Position numbers and translations under genes: made by a program. 39,372 nt of DNA from Polaromonas sp. 39-63-25. GTDB lineage: Bacteria; Pseudomonadota; Gammaproteobacteria; Burkholderiales; Burkholderiaceae_C. Shown here piece by piece: positions 17,829 through 26,625 of the stretch. Position 1 is the stretch's first letter; the number at the start of each line of letters is the position of its first letter. A model generated the notes under the pieces. That model made no database searches. It was not told the DNA's origin and saw only the letters and a list, made by a program, of their open reading frames with translations. The DNA is taken from the NCBI RefSeq assembly GCF_002278925.1, contig NZ_NCJH01000030.1, positions 1 through 39,372 on the forward strand, written 5' to 3'.

Positions 17829-18515
17829 ATGGATGCCGAGGCAATTCCACTTGACGAGATAGCCGCCGCCGCCAAGGCCCCTGCATCGCCCCACTGGTAT
17901 CCACTGCAGCCGAATCTGTGCGAGTTGATGCACATTGTTCCCGCGCAGAGTGCCGCGCTCGAACGCACAACCGTCCTCACCTGGGCCTACTTGAAAGCGG
18001 GTGGAATCTCCTTCGAAGAGCTGGTCGCCCGGGTGCCCGGCGGCGCGCACAAGACAACAAAGAAAAAGTACGTCCGCAGAGCACTGCGCGGGCTGGTCAA
18101 GATAGGGGCCGTCACTTTGTTCGTCCTCGCCAGTGATCAGCCACCAGATCTGCCGGCAGACGTTGATCGGGATGCGGAGGACGGCGAGACGCCCATCGGC
18201 AGGCGCACGGCCGCACACCTCACACGCGAGGGCATGACCTGGATGCGCAGGGCCTGGCATGCCCGATTCCTGAGCCTTGGCGGGCGTATGGGGAACCTTT
18301 CATGGATCCACAACGAGTACCTACAGGAGGAAGAAGAGGGCAAGGGCAACGAGGCCTACTGGATAGAGCGGATAGGCGGAGGCGACGGTTCGCAGCATTC
18401 TCCCCACGATGGCGAAATATCGACCCTCCTCGGCGGTGTAGCACTCTCGTCCATCTTCGACCTCCATCTTGTCCTGAACAAGCGCAAGCCCAGAGGCCGG
18501 TCGAGTTCCAAATAG
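17829..18515 (+). CDS. Unknown protein, possible DNA-binding region
   Basis: A 228-residue protein from ATG 17829 (MDAEAIPLDE); GTG 17769 would add 20 residues but lies inside a palindrome. The segment SFEELVARVPGGAHKTTKKK, then YVRRALRGLVKIGAVTLF, has the look of a winged helix-turn-helix. A second helical region follows (LTREGMTWMRRAWHARFLSL), then an acidic stretch (EYLQEEEEGKGNE). The C-terminus is basic. There is no signal peptide. I do not recognise the family; a regulatory or replication role is only a guess. Confidence 0.68.
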   Translation: MDAEAIPLDEIAAAAKAPASPHWYPLQPNLCELMHIVPAQSAALERTTVLTWAYLKAGGISFEELVARVPGGAHKTTKKKYVRRALRGLVKIGAVTLFVLASDQPPDLPADVDRDAEDGETPIGRRTAAHLTREGMTWMRRAWHARFLSLGGRMGNLSWIHNEYLQEEEEGKGNEAYWIERIGGGDGSQHSPHDGEISTLLGGVALSSIFDLHLVLNKRKPRGRSSSK

Positions 18516-18629
18516 GCCGGTCGTGCAGCCCCGCCGCGCGCCGCTCAAAGCTTGAAACGCACCCCCTTAGCTGATTGTCGTTAGCCGATCCAGCCTCAGC
18601 TATTCTTCCCCGCGCGGCACCTTGCGCGG

Positions 18630-18658
18630 TTGACAGCGCACCGGACAGTGAGAAGATA
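18630..18658 (+). promoter_or_regulatory. Promoter of the nuclease gene
   Basis: TTGACA at 18630-18635 and AAGATA at 18653-18658 (17-base spacer) resemble a sigma-70 promoter about 40 bases before the nuclease start. A perfect palindrome follows at 18665. Confidence 0.45.
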
Positions 18659-18664
18659 AACCGT

Positions 18665-18678
18665 GCAGATATATCTGC
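18665..18678. promoter_or_regulatory. Palindromic operator-like site before the nuclease gene
   Basis: GCAGATATATCTGC is a perfect 14-base palindrome just downstream of the predicted -10 and 20 bases before the nuclease start codon. This position fits a repressor that blocks transcription. It may control the nuclease, helicase and later genes. Confidence 0.5.
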
Positions 18679-18698
18679 CAATTTTTACGGAGAGTCCC

Positions 18699-19625
18699 AT
18701 GTCCCTTATCAAACTGGCCATGCTTGTGGCGCCCATGTTGGGCGTTTCAGCCCACGATGTCACCCAGGCCTTCACAGACACCCCGCGCCCTCGACCAGCC
18801 ATCACCCGAAACGTCCAGGACACCGGCCATTTCGGCAACTGCAGGGATCAGTTTGCCTACGGCGAGCCCCCGGCCATCGCCAGCCCCGATCCCCGCGCAC
18901 GGGCCTTGTGTTTCAACGGATTTGCCGTGCTTCACTCTGGCAAGACCAAAAATCCCGTCTATTCGGCCGAAGTTCTCTCGCGCCAGCGCATTCAGGATGC
19001 ACGGAACCTGCAGCGCACAGACGCCTTCTACGAAGAGGCGCGGATTCCCTCCCGCGATCGGGCGTCACTGAACGACTTTCGAGGGAGCACCTATGCTCGG
19101 GGTCACCTTTCAGCTGCCGCTGACATGAACAACGCTGAGGCGATGGCCCAAAGCTTCAGCCTTGCGAACATCATCCCGCAAAACCAGGTGAATAACGCCA
19201 AGGCATGGGTCACCATCGAAAAGGCCACACGCCAATACGCACTGCGCGCGAAGGGCAACGTGTATGTCATCACCGGCCCAGCCTACCTGCGCAACCACTG
19301 CCCGTTCGTGAAGGAAGCCAAGGAAGTGCTGGCCGGTGCCGGCATTGCTGTGCCGACAAATCCGCAGGCTGTTGTAGCTGCGGCCGCCCGCCTTGCAGGC
19401 GCCCGGGTTCCATACCGATATGACGCGGTGGCCTGCACGATTGGCTCCGGTGTGGCCGTGCCCACCCACATTTTCAAGCTCGTGTACGACGCCAGCACCA
19501 ATCGTGCATGGGCGCACTGGAGCGAGAATACAAGCCAAACCCGTGTGTATCCACCGATCAGTTACACCGAACTGGTGGAACTCACCGGAATCGAGTACCT
19601 CCCCGGGATAAAGCCCCAGCCCTGA
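18699..19625 (+). CDS. DNA/RNA non-specific endonuclease (NUC1 type), exported
   Basis: A 308-residue nuclease. The active-site block is TYARGHLSAAADM with catalytic H136, followed about 25 residues later by LANIIPQNQVNNAKAW, where the Asn of NxxPQ would bind metal. This is the beta-beta-alpha-metal pattern of Serratia-type nucleases. The N-terminus MSLIKLAMLVAPMLGVSAHD looks like a short signal peptide, so it probably acts in the periplasm or outside. The start at ATG 18699 follows GGAGAG. The first residue of the motif is Ala rather than the usual Asp (ARGH for DRGH). The helicase gene follows after 35 bases. Confidence 0.88.
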   Translation: MSLIKLAMLVAPMLGVSAHDVTQAFTDTPRPRPAITRNVQDTGHFGNCRDQFAYGEPPAIASPDPRARALCFNGFAVLHSGKTKNPVYSAEVLSRQRIQDARNLQRTDAFYEEARIPSRDRASLNDFRGSTYARGHLSAAADMNNAEAMAQSFSLANIIPQNQVNNAKAWVTIEKATRQYALRAKGNVYVITGPAYLRNHCPFVKEAKEVLAGAGIAVPTNPQAVVAAAARLAGARVPYRYDAVACTIGSGVAVPTHIFKLVYDASTNRAWAHWSENTSQTRVYPPISYTELVELTGIEYLPGIKPQP

Positions 19626-19660
19626 CTTGCGCAGCGGCCTTTCCATGCCAAGCTGATCAG

Positions 19661-21793
19661 ATGAACCCGACCGCAAAAATCGCCTTTGAGGCCTACGAGA
19701 CAGTACTCGGGGGCGACCCTGTGTTCAAGTCGCGGCCGGGGCAACGCGACATGGCGCGGCAGGTCGCCAAGACCTTCGCCTCGGGCACCCTCGGCGAGTC
19801 AGAAGCCCCGACACGCTCAATCGCGGTCATCCAGGCGGGCACGGGGGTCGGCAAGAGCCTTGCGGCCAGCGTCCCGGCCATCGCAGCGGCCATCCAGCGG
19901 AAAACGCGGGTGATTATCTCGACGGCAACGATAACCCTGCAGCAGCAGCTGGTCGAGAAGGACCTGCCGCGCTTTTCCGCGCTGATGGACAAGCCGTTCA
20001 CCTTCATGCTCGCCAAGGGACGAAGCAACTACGTTTGCAAGGTCAAACTTGAGCGCTCAACAAGCGGGAAGGGCGGCGACCTGCATGGACTTTTCGACGA
20101 CGAACCGGAGCAAGATCCATCAAAGGACCCCGGCCCCCCCACCGCCGCGAGCGAGAGCGCGATCGTCCTGCATCGCGAACTTGCGAGGGACCTGGCCAGC
20201 GGCAAGTGGGACGGTGAGAAGGATACGGTCGGAATCGCAGGGGCCGGCCTGAAATGGGAAACAGTTGCCGCCGATCGTCATACCTGCACCGGCCGGCGCT
20301 GCCCCATGTTCTCGGGCTGCACGTACTACGAGGCGCGCAAGCGCCTTGCCGATGTGGATGTGATCGTCGCGAACCATGCGCTGCTGCTGGCCTCCTTGGG
20401 TACCAAAGTGCTGCCGGACTTGAGCGACACGCTCCTCATAGTTGATGAAGGCCATGCCCTGGCCGAGGTAGCCAGCGGTCAATTCACCGCAGAAATGGAC
20501 CTCACCAACCTCCGCTGGCTCGACCAGCTCGCGCAACGCGTCCAGAAAGTTGGAACCGCGATTCGCTATGACAGCACGGCGGAAGCAATAGAGCTCACAC
20601 GCAGCGTAAAGCGGGCGCTCAACGAGCTGCAGGCGATCGGCATGGGACTCTTCCCTGTCGACCGGCCCGCAGGTCAGGATACGGTCCGCTTCGAGCATGG
20701 AGCCATTCCTGACTACCTTGAGCAACCGCTGCTCAATGTCCAGGCGACCGCCAACGCCCTTGCGAAACACATGACCGGGTTGGCCGATACCCTCAACACC
20801 CTGTTGAAGGAGTCCCCCGGTGACGCTGCACGCCTGACAACGATGTATTCAGCCTTGGGGGCGTTCGCTCCGCGCCTGGATGGCGCCCTGCAGGCCGCAA
20901 CTCTTCTGCTCGAGCATGCGGAAGAACCCAACGCAAAATGGCTCTCATTCAGTGACGAAACGGGTTATGTCACTGTCAAGGCCCATGCAAGCCCCCTCAA
21001 CCCCGGCAAGCACCTCGCCAAGGTCTTCTGGAGCCAGGTTCGGTCAGCCCTCATTACATCCGCGACATTGACCAGCTGCGGCTCCTTTGATTTCCTCCTC
21101 AATGAAATCGGCCTCAGGGATGATCCGGACGTGACCACTCTTTCTGTGGAAAGCCCGTTTGACTTCAAACGCCAGGGGCGCCTTGTTGTGGTCCGGACCA
21201 AAAGTTCAGCACGCGACATTGCGGAATACAACCGCGAGGTCATCGGCGAATTCCTGGTGGACGCGGCAGATGTGAAATCCGGCGCACTGGCGCTCTTCAC
21301 TTCAAAGAAGCACATGCAACAAACCCACGAGAGCATGCCGGAATCGCTGGCGGCCAGGGTACTGGTTCAGGGCAGCATGTCCCGTTCGGCGCTTATCAGG
21401 GAGCACAAACGACGGGTGGACGCCGGCGAGCCCTCCCTCATCCTGGGCCTGCAATCCTTTGGGCAGGGCGTCGACCTCGCTGGAGCCTATTGCGAGACCC
21501 TCATGCTCGCAAAGCTCCCGTTCCAGCCACCCACTGATGCCATCGGGCAAGCCCGCGCCGAATGGCTGACCACCCAGGGGCGCGATTCGTTCAACGAATT
21601 GTCCGTACCGGCGACGGGGGTCAAGCTCAACCAGTGGGTCGGCCGACTCATTCGCACCGAGGAAGACACCGGCACGGTCATCTGCTATGACAAACGCCTG
21701 GTGGACACGGGCTACGGGAGACGGCTTCTCAGCGGCATGCCTCCGTTTCAGGTGATCATGCGCGCCAATGGCGAAGAGTCTCCCCGGGGCTAG
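19661..21793 (+). CDS. DinG/XPD-like iron-sulphur DNA helicase
   Basis: A 710-residue superfamily 2 helicase. Walker A is QAGTGVGKSLA (about residues 58-66). Four cysteines that can hold a 4Fe-4S cluster are C126 (NYVCKVK) and C209, C214 and C220 (HTCTGRRCPMFSGCTYY). The DEGH box is VDEGHAL (D262), and the C-terminal lobe has ILGLQSFGQGVDLAG and WVGRLIRTEEDTG. The family unwinds DNA 5' to 3' and clears R-loops or replication blocks. Relatives occur on plasmids and beside type IV CRISPR loci, but no cas gene or repeat array is seen here. ATG 19661 lies 35 bases after the nuclease, probably in the same operon. Confidence 0.9.
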   Translation: MNPTAKIAFEAYETVLGGDPVFKSRPGQRDMARQVAKTFASGTLGESEAPTRSIAVIQAGTGVGKSLAASVPAIAAAIQRKTRVIISTATITLQQQLVEKDLPRFSALMDKPFTFMLAKGRSNYVCKVKLERSTSGKGGDLHGLFDDEPEQDPSKDPGPPTAASESAIVLHRELARDLASGKWDGEKDTVGIAGAGLKWETVAADRHTCTGRRCPMFSGCTYYEARKRLADVDVIVANHALLLASLGTKVLPDLSDTLLIVDEGHALAEVASGQFTAEMDLTNLRWLDQLAQRVQKVGTAIRYDSTAEAIELTRSVKRALNELQAIGMGLFPVDRPAGQDTVRFEHGAIPDYLEQPLLNVQATANALAKHMTGLADTLNTLLKESPGDAARLTTMYSALGAFAPRLDGALQAATLLLEHAEEPNAKWLSFSDETGYVTVKAHASPLNPGKHLAKVFWSQVRSALITSATLTSCGSFDFLLNEIGLRDDPDVTTLSVESPFDFKRQGRLVVVRTKSSARDIAEYNREVIGEFLVDAADVKSGALALFTSKKHMQQTHESMPESLAARVLVQGSMSRSALIREHKRRVDAGEPSLILGLQSFGQGVDLAGAYCETLMLAKLPFQPPTDAIGQARAEWLTTQGRDSFNELSVPATGVKLNQWVGRLIRTEEDTGTVICYDKRLVDTGYGRRLLSGMPPFQVIMRANGEESPRG

Positions 21794-21951
21794 CTCACTG
21801 CGCGCGCGATGCGCAGGGCCTGCGGCAGGCAAGTGACAGGCCCCCTGGACAGGGCGAAAGATGCTCAACAGGGCAGAAATGGCGTGTAGAAGGGCGCTGA
21901 ATGCGAGAACCCGGCCACACAATGGGCCTGTGACTTCACCGGAGTTTTGCC

Positions 21952-23403
21952 GTGGCCACTGCCACACTTTCACACCTCACCGACAAGTCCGCGCAAGGCA
22001 GATTCATTGGCATCCTCATTGCCGGTGAGTTCTTTGACCACGCCAGACTCGGCAACCCCTCCCAAATCCTCGCTTTCCAGCACGCGCTGGATGACGCACG
22101 CAAGCGCTATGGCCACGCACTGTGCAAGTGCCGCCGCAGCCCACTGAAGTTGCAGGTCAGGCTGCGCGAAGGGAAGTACCACCTCGCCGTCTGGCCGGAG
22201 GAAGGTCACCTCCATGATTCCAACTGCATCTTTTTCAGAGACATTGGCCAGGCGATTGCCCCTGTCGAGACCCGTGGAGGGCTGCAGATCGCCGACGGGA
22301 CGAAAGGGGTTGAACTGAGCTTCAGCTTTTTCCGAACAAACTATCCGGGTGCCTCTGGTAACCAGCTGCCCAGGGTCGAGCAACCGGGCGAGCGGGCCGA
22401 CCAGCCGGAGGAGTTGAACCTCCGTACGCTTTTGAATTTGTTGTGGGCGGAAGCCAGTCTGAATCGTTGGCACCCGAAGTGGAATCGTGACTGGGGTCGT
22501 GCTCGCTATGAACTGGCCCAGGCGTCTGACCGGATCACCGTCCAGGGTGAGCCCCTGAGCCGGCACATGTTCATTCCCCGGCCGTACCGGGAAAACGCAA
22601 GGGACGAGCTCAACCGCGAGTTGGAGCGATTTGTGGCCGCTTTGGCGGTCCCTAGCGGTGGCCAGGTCAAGAGTGGGCTGCTGATCGCGCCGCTGCGCCG
22701 GATCACTGACCTTGAAGGTGGATCCAAAGCCCTGCATGTGCGCCATTTGCACAAGCCTATTGGGATCAATGCTGCTGTTTTTGACTTCCTCAATCGCAAC
22801 TGCCGCACGCCGCTTCGGCGCGTCCTACAGGCAAGCGAGCTGGCAGCGCCGCGCCCTGCAGGATGGGTCGATGTTCGGCAGCCAGAAACCATCGCGTTCC
22901 TCCACGTTGAGACGACTTCGCGCGGGGGCTTGTGGGCCCGCGCGGCGTGGATCATGCCGACTCACCCCTCGGTGTTCATCCCTGCCAACAACACGGACGA
23001 AATACTTCTGATCGATGCGCTGATCCACGGCCATTACCAGTTCAGCCGGAACCTCTTCGCCGAACAGGCCAGCCTGCGCACAGCTCCTGACTGGATCCTG
23101 CGTCACGTCCTTGATCCCTATGGCCGGCCCGTGCCGCGCGCCGCCCTGGAGATCTTGCCAAAGGGCGCGGCGCCGGAATATGTGGGAGCCCGCTCGGCCC
23201 TGGCAGATGCGCTGGCCGGGCAGGGCGTGCCGCGCTGGGCCTGGCCGCCGGCAGGAAAGCAGATCGACCGGTGCGTCCCGCCCCTTCCGCCGTTGGATGA
23301 CGGGGACCAGGCGAAGGCGAATGCAATCCTCGGCCGGATACGGGTCCACCTCGACGTTTTCTATGCCTACGGCTCGGGTCAACAGAGCCATACCCCCCAA
23401 TAG
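21952..23403 (+). CDS. DUF1173-family protein
   Basis: A 483-residue protein that I assign to DUF1173 from its N-terminal signature: CKCRRSPLKLQVRLREGKYH, then LAVWPEEGHLHDSNCIFF, a CxC...H..C arrangement likely to bind zinc. The family is common on integrative elements and plasmids and its role is not known. The centre holds a long helical part (RDELNRELERFVAALAVPSG) and a nuclease-like or restriction-like fold is possible but not shown. The start is GTG 21952 with CGGAG upstream. It precedes the bactofilin genes by only 9 bases, so they form one operon. Confidence 0.72.
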   Translation: MATATLSHLTDKSAQGRFIGILIAGEFFDHARLGNPSQILAFQHALDDARKRYGHALCKCRRSPLKLQVRLREGKYHLAVWPEEGHLHDSNCIFFRDIGQAIAPVETRGGLQIADGTKGVELSFSFFRTNYPGASGNQLPRVEQPGERADQPEELNLRTLLNLLWAEASLNRWHPKWNRDWGRARYELAQASDRITVQGEPLSRHMFIPRPYRENARDELNRELERFVAALAVPSGGQVKSGLLIAPLRRITDLEGGSKALHVRHLHKPIGINAAVFDFLNRNCRTPLRRVLQASELAAPRPAGWVDVRQPETIAFLHVETTSRGGLWARAAWIMPTHPSVFIPANNTDEILLIDALIHGHYQFSRNLFAEQASLRTAPDWILRHVLDPYGRPVPRAALEILPKGAAPEYVGARSALADALAGQGVPRWAWPPAGKQIDRCVPPLPPLDDGDQAKANAILGRIRVHLDVFYAYGSGQQSHTPQ

Positions 23404-23412
23404 GAGAGTCCC

Positions 23413-23958
23413 ATGAATGATGAAACGCACGCCCAAACTTCGCCACTAGACGCAGCAGTCCAACCTGAGCAGGCCCAGCCTGAAATGGCCGCCGATGGAG
23501 CCGGCCCACTACGCGTGCTCGCCGCAGCGGCAGCAGCTCGTGCCGACACGTCCTTCCTCCGTGTGCCCCAACCCGCGCGCCAGTTCGGCACCGACGACTC
23601 CCTCGCGCCTGCAGCTGCTCGTCTGGCCCATGAGTGCGTGATCCCAACTGGCATGAAGTTCAAAGGGACTGCAGACCTTCCTTGCAACATGCGCATTCAG
23701 GGAGAGTTTGAAGGCAAGGTGACCGCCGCCGAAGGCTTCAGCATCACCGTCGAAGTAGCTGGCGTGCTGAGCGGCGAGTCACACGCGACAAACATCCGCA
23801 TCGAAGGGAAGGCCGACGGGGTCATTGAAGCCAACGGAGGCCTCGCGAGTTTCGGCGCAAAAGCGACCTGCACGGGAGAGGTCCGCTACACCCGCCTGGC
23901 AATCGAGGAGGGCGCCGACGTTGAGGCGTCCATGAAGAAGGCAAAAGCGGCCGCCTGA
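23413..23958 (+). CDS. Bactofilin-family protein 1
   Basis: A 181-residue protein. The first 75 residues are low-complexity and Ala/Pro-rich. From about residue 80 it shows the beta-helical bactofilin repeat: CVIPTGMKFKGTADLPCNMR, IQGEFEGKVTAAEGFSITV, EVAGVLSGESHATNIRIEGK, ADGVIEANG, TCTGEVRYTRLAIEEGADVEA. Bactofilins polymerise without nucleotide into filaments that organise cell shape or protein position. The start at ATG 23413 follows GGAGAG. It is paired with a second bactofilin 20 bases downstream, unusual for a mobile region; the two may co-polymerise. Confidence 0.82.
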   Translation: MNDETHAQTSPLDAAVQPEQAQPEMAADGAGPLRVLAAAAAARADTSFLRVPQPARQFGTDDSLAPAAARLAHECVIPTGMKFKGTADLPCNMRIQGEFEGKVTAAEGFSITVEVAGVLSGESHATNIRIEGKADGVIEANGGLASFGAKATCTGEVRYTRLAIEEGADVEASMKKAKAAA

Positions 23959-23987
23959 TCCCTACCCACCACAAAGGAATGCTCCAA

Positions 23988-24395
23988 ATGATGAATCCCC
24001 CACAAGAACAAAACGCCGTCCGCATGCGCCTGGTCCCGCCAGGGAAGGTCGCGGGCGCCGTCAACGTCCTGCCAGCGGCGGCAACGATGAACGGCTCCCT
24101 TGAGGCCAGGTCTGACCTCTGCATCCGCATCGACGGCAACTACACCGGCAAGATCGACATGAAAGTCGGCGGCACGGTCCATATCAGCGTAGGCGCTGTA
24201 GTCGTCACCGACATGCTGGTTGCCGACTTCATCTACGTGGAAGGCACCGTCAAAGACGACTTGCACGCACGGCAGGCCGTCGAGCTGGCGGCCACCTCGA
24301 TCGTCCACGGAAGCGTGCGCTACGACAAGCACCTCGACATTCACCCAGGCGCTCGCCTGACGGGCCAAATGAACGGCCCTGACGCTCAGCTCTGA
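23988..24395 (+). CDS. Bactofilin-family protein 2
   Basis: A 135-residue protein with the same beta-helix pattern: NGSLEARSDLCIRIDGNYTG, KIDMKVGGTVHISVGAVVVT, ADFIYVEGTVKDDLHARQAV, HGSVRYDKHLDIHPGARLTG. It lacks the long N-terminal tail of its neighbour. ATG 23988 is chosen because AAAGGA lies about 9 bases upstream; ATG 23979 would overlap that site. It is probably a filament partner of the preceding gene. The small membrane protein 38 bases downstream could anchor the polymer, which is an inference. Confidence 0.8.
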   Translation: MMNPPQEQNAVRMRLVPPGKVAGAVNVLPAAATMNGSLEARSDLCIRIDGNYTGKIDMKVGGTVHISVGAVVVTDMLVADFIYVEGTVKDDLHARQAVELAATSIVHGSVRYDKHLDIHPGARLTGQMNGPDAQL

Positions 24396-24433
24396 AAACT
24401 TCGGACCAGACGTAGCCGAAAGAAGGTTCACCC

Positions 24434-24631
24434 GTGCTGATCGTCGTGATTATTCTTCTGGTGGCCTCCTTCGCGCTCAGGAGCAAGGTTGGCCTTTCCA
24501 TAGTCCTCACGGTGGCCTTTCTCCTGCTTGCGATGCAGGTCGGCTATGGCAAAACTGACGGCCTTACTGCCGGCACGTGCTTCGCCGCGGCGGTGGTCGC
24601 TGCCATTGGACTCATTCGCCGTTTGCGTTGA
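24434..24631 (+). CDS. Small membrane protein
   Basis: A 65-residue protein made of two hydrophobic helices, MLIVVIILLVASFAL (1-15) then GLSIVLTVAFLLLAMQVGYG (about 20-39), and a third Ala-rich stretch FAAAVVAAIGLI. The ending RRLR is basic. GTG 24434 follows AGAAGG by 7 bases. It is the last gene of the DUF1173-bactofilin group. The family is unknown. Confidence 0.65.
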   Translation: MLIVVIILLVASFALRSKVGLSIVLTVAFLLLAMQVGYGKTDGLTAGTCFAAAVVAAIGLIRRLR

Positions 24632-24739
24632 TCGCCGGGCACGGACTCATAAGCAACGGGACCGACACAGCCACACCCCGGAATCCCGGAAAATTCAGGC
24701 AGAAGCGCACCTGATCTGGGCCAAACTGGTCGCTCTCGG

Positions 24740-24768
24740 TTGACAGTGCCAACCCCCTCTGCTTAAAT
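24740..24768 (+). promoter_or_regulatory. Promoter for leader A and gene 24896
   Basis: TTGACA (24740-24745), a 17-base spacer and TTAAAT (24763-24768): a good sigma-70 promoter. The predicted start near 24775 lies directly before the first hairpin of the structured leader. Confidence 0.65.
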
Positions 24769-24776
24769 TAGATCGC

Positions 24777-24895
24777 TTTCGGATTTTCCGAATCCGCTGA
24801 CAACTGTCAGCATTTATCCACCCCTTACGGGAACCATGCGTTCCCTTTGGGGACATTGCTTGGTTCTCCCGTTTTTCCCTTTAATGGAGATGAAC
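24777..24895 (+). ncRNA. Structured 5' leader, copy A
   Basis: Four hairpins follow the promoter. P1 is TTCGGA/TCCGAA (24778-24792). P2 is GCTGAC/GTCAGC (24796-24811). P3 has CCCC...GGGG enclosing GGGAAC/GTTCCC (24821-24852). P4 pairs GTTC and TCC (24863-24869) with the Shine-Dalgarno GGAG and GAAC (24886-24895). P4 would hide the ribosome site of gene 24896. The same order occurs in copies B-F. Confidence 0.65.
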
Positions 24896-25195
24896 ATGTT
24901 GAGCCAAGTCTATGAATCAAAGTACGCAGGTTTTTGCGACCACATCGGTTACGTTTTGCAGTCGATGAGCGAAGAAGCCGGTAGCACTCTCAACAGTGCT
25001 GCAAAAAGCGGTGGCCCCGTTGCAGTGCAAGCACTGCTCGATGCCGTCATGGATGCCGGTCACCGTGCGGTGCTGGTGCAAGCTCTCAATTCACCCTCCA
25101 TTTCTGGCTGGGTGCGTGAGAAACTTGAAGTGTTTTTGTATGGCGATCGCAAGCAGGTTCCTGCTCTGTTCCATCGCGTGCGCACATTCCACTGA
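24896..25195 (+). CDS. Unknown protein under leader A
   Basis: A 99-residue, mostly helical protein (YESKYAGFCDHIGYVLQSMS, AVQALLDAVMDAGHRAVLVQ). No known family is recognised. ATG 24896 is selected among three in-frame ATGs (24884, 24890, 24896) because GGAG lies 6 bases upstream of it. It has its own promoter, a structured leader that covers the ribosome site, and a strong terminator at 25212, so it is a single-gene unit. Confidence 0.72.
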   Translation: MLSQVYESKYAGFCDHIGYVLQSMSEEAGSTLNSAAKSGGPVAVQALLDAVMDAGHRAVLVQALNSPSISGWVREKLEVFLYGDRKQVPALFHRVRTFH

Positions 25196-25211
25196 AAGTA
25201 AACAAGAAATC

Positions 25212-25244
25212 GGGTTGAGTCGCTTCGGCGGCTCAACCCTTTTT
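25212..25244 (+). terminator. Rho-independent terminator after gene 24896
   Basis: A 12-base stem with one mismatch (GGGTTGAG... / ...CTCAACCC) is closed by a TTCG tetraloop and followed by five T. Confidence 0.85.
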
Positions 25245-25371
25245 CGTTTCTGCATTCCCTAGTTCACCTTGACCGGGCAACACGTTCCCGTCGAGGGAAG
25301 GGTGCCGTTCATCGTTTACCAACTCAAAACGACATGAATCCCAAGAAATTCCCCTGGATGGCTCCCTGAGC

Positions 25372-25722
25372 ATGGCCATCACTTTCACGCAGTACGTTGA
25401 CTCACGACTTCACGATGCACGCCCGCGCGAGCTGCTCAGCCTGCTTAAAAGGCGTGTCGAGCTGATCGACGGAGCCCTACAGGCTCTACCCACGGTCGAG
25501 TTCGGCCACGATGCACCAAGCCGCATCAAATGGGACGCCAACACCTATCAGTGGCGCGTTACCTACTGGGTGATCAAGCGCACTCGAAGGCAAACCTGGA
25601 AAGCGATCTACGCTGCGATCGACATGATCCAGCCTGTCCTCTACACAGAAATCCAAACTGCCGTCGCTGCCAATTTAATCGCACTCCACAAGTCGGGCGC
25701 GACAACGTTTCAAGCCCGCTAG
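25372..25722 (+). CDS. Unknown 116-residue protein
   Basis: A 116-residue basic protein with aromatic residues in the middle (IKWDANTYQWRVTYWVIKRT) and a helical end (WKAIYAAIDMIQPVLYTEIQ). No known motif, signal peptide or membrane segment is seen. ATG 25372 is used; the Shine-Dalgarno is weak. About 175 bases separate it from the gene before, and a hairpin GGGCTGCT/AGCAGCCC (25732-25752) lies just after it without a T run, so the next gene may be transcribed with it. Confidence 0.6.
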   Translation: MAITFTQYVDSRLHDARPRELLSLLKRRVELIDGALQALPTVEFGHDAPSRIKWDANTYQWRVTYWVIKRTRRQTWKAIYAAIDMIQPVLYTEIQTAVAANLIALHKSGATTFQAR

Positions 25723-25837
25723 TCGACCTCGGGCTGCTCGCGCAGCAGCCCTTCGACCCGCAGGCCCGACCTACCAGAACCAGACCCTCCCTCACATGCC
25801 AAACGGCGATTGGGCGGGCGAAAACCAAGGATAAAAC

Positions 25838-26617
25838 ATGGCAAAAATCATCACCGTCCAGCTTTTGCTGGCATCGGACTCCGAAATTGAAATCGAATCC
25901 TTCGTCAAGAATGAGCTCGAGCAATTGATCGCCGCCACGAAGGGCATGATCATCGACGGCAAGGTTGCCGGCGCAAGCGCCGAACCGAGCCCGGACGTGC
26001 TGGAAGCACTCCGCACCGGAAACTACACCCAGGGCAAAGCGTTTGACCATGAAAATGGCAGCGCGCGCCGGCTGCTGATCATGGACGGCGACGTGTCGCC
26101 TTACATCATTGGGCCCTTTGACTCGGAGGATTTGCGGCTTGAAGCCGCACGCGTCCACCGGGCCGTAAATGGCGACCGTGACGGCATCTACATGCTCGAC
26201 GTGCCTCGCGGCATCGACCCGTTTGTGGACGCCTTCTCTGGAGCTGACCTGGAGGGAGGAGCAGATCCCTTGACGGCGTATGTCATCGGGGAGCTTACGG
26301 CCGGCAGGACTCCGATCACCCGTCTTGCGCTCGACGGGGCCCCCTACTGGCTCTTCTATCAGGGCGACGAGGTGCTGGTGAACAACACGATGCTCGCCTC
26401 GATTGAAAAGGGGCTGGGCACGGAACTGGTCCGCGTCGTTTCGACCATGCAGTCTGCCTTCATGACCCGGGTACAAGCGAAAAGCTCCTTCACCGAAAAG
26501 GACTGGGCAAAGGCCAGCAAGAAAGGATCGACGACTGAAACTTTCGAAGCCTGGGCCGAAACCATGGCATCGAACCTCCCGACAGCAAAAGACGTTCTGT
26601 CCGGGATCGTTGACTAA
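25838..26617 (+). CDS. Unknown 259-residue protein
   Basis: A 259-residue soluble protein with no motif I recognise. It opens with a strand-helix pattern (MAKIITVQLLLASDSEIEIE), then repeated acidic and hydrophobic segments (LLIMDGDVSPYIIGPFDSED). The end is helical (FEAWAETMASNLPTAKDVLS). The start at ATG 25838 follows AAGGA by 6 bases. A strong terminator follows at once (26626), so transcription ends here, before the Hsp90-type ATPase gene. Confidence 0.75.
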   Translation: MAKIITVQLLLASDSEIEIESFVKNELEQLIAATKGMIIDGKVAGASAEPSPDVLEALRTGNYTQGKAFDHENGSARRLLIMDGDVSPYIIGPFDSEDLRLEAARVHRAVNGDRDGIYMLDVPRGIDPFVDAFSGADLEGGADPLTAYVIGELTAGRTPITRLALDGAPYWLFYQGDEVLVNNTMLASIEKGLGTELVRVVSTMQSAFMTRVQAKSSFTEKDWAKASKKGSTTETFEAWAETMASNLPTAKDVLSGIVD

Positions 26618-26625
26618 AAATTGAA

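Noticed and set aside
19661-21793. DinG-like helicase taken as a type IV CRISPR marker
   Set aside because: No csf genes or repeat-spacer array in the window.
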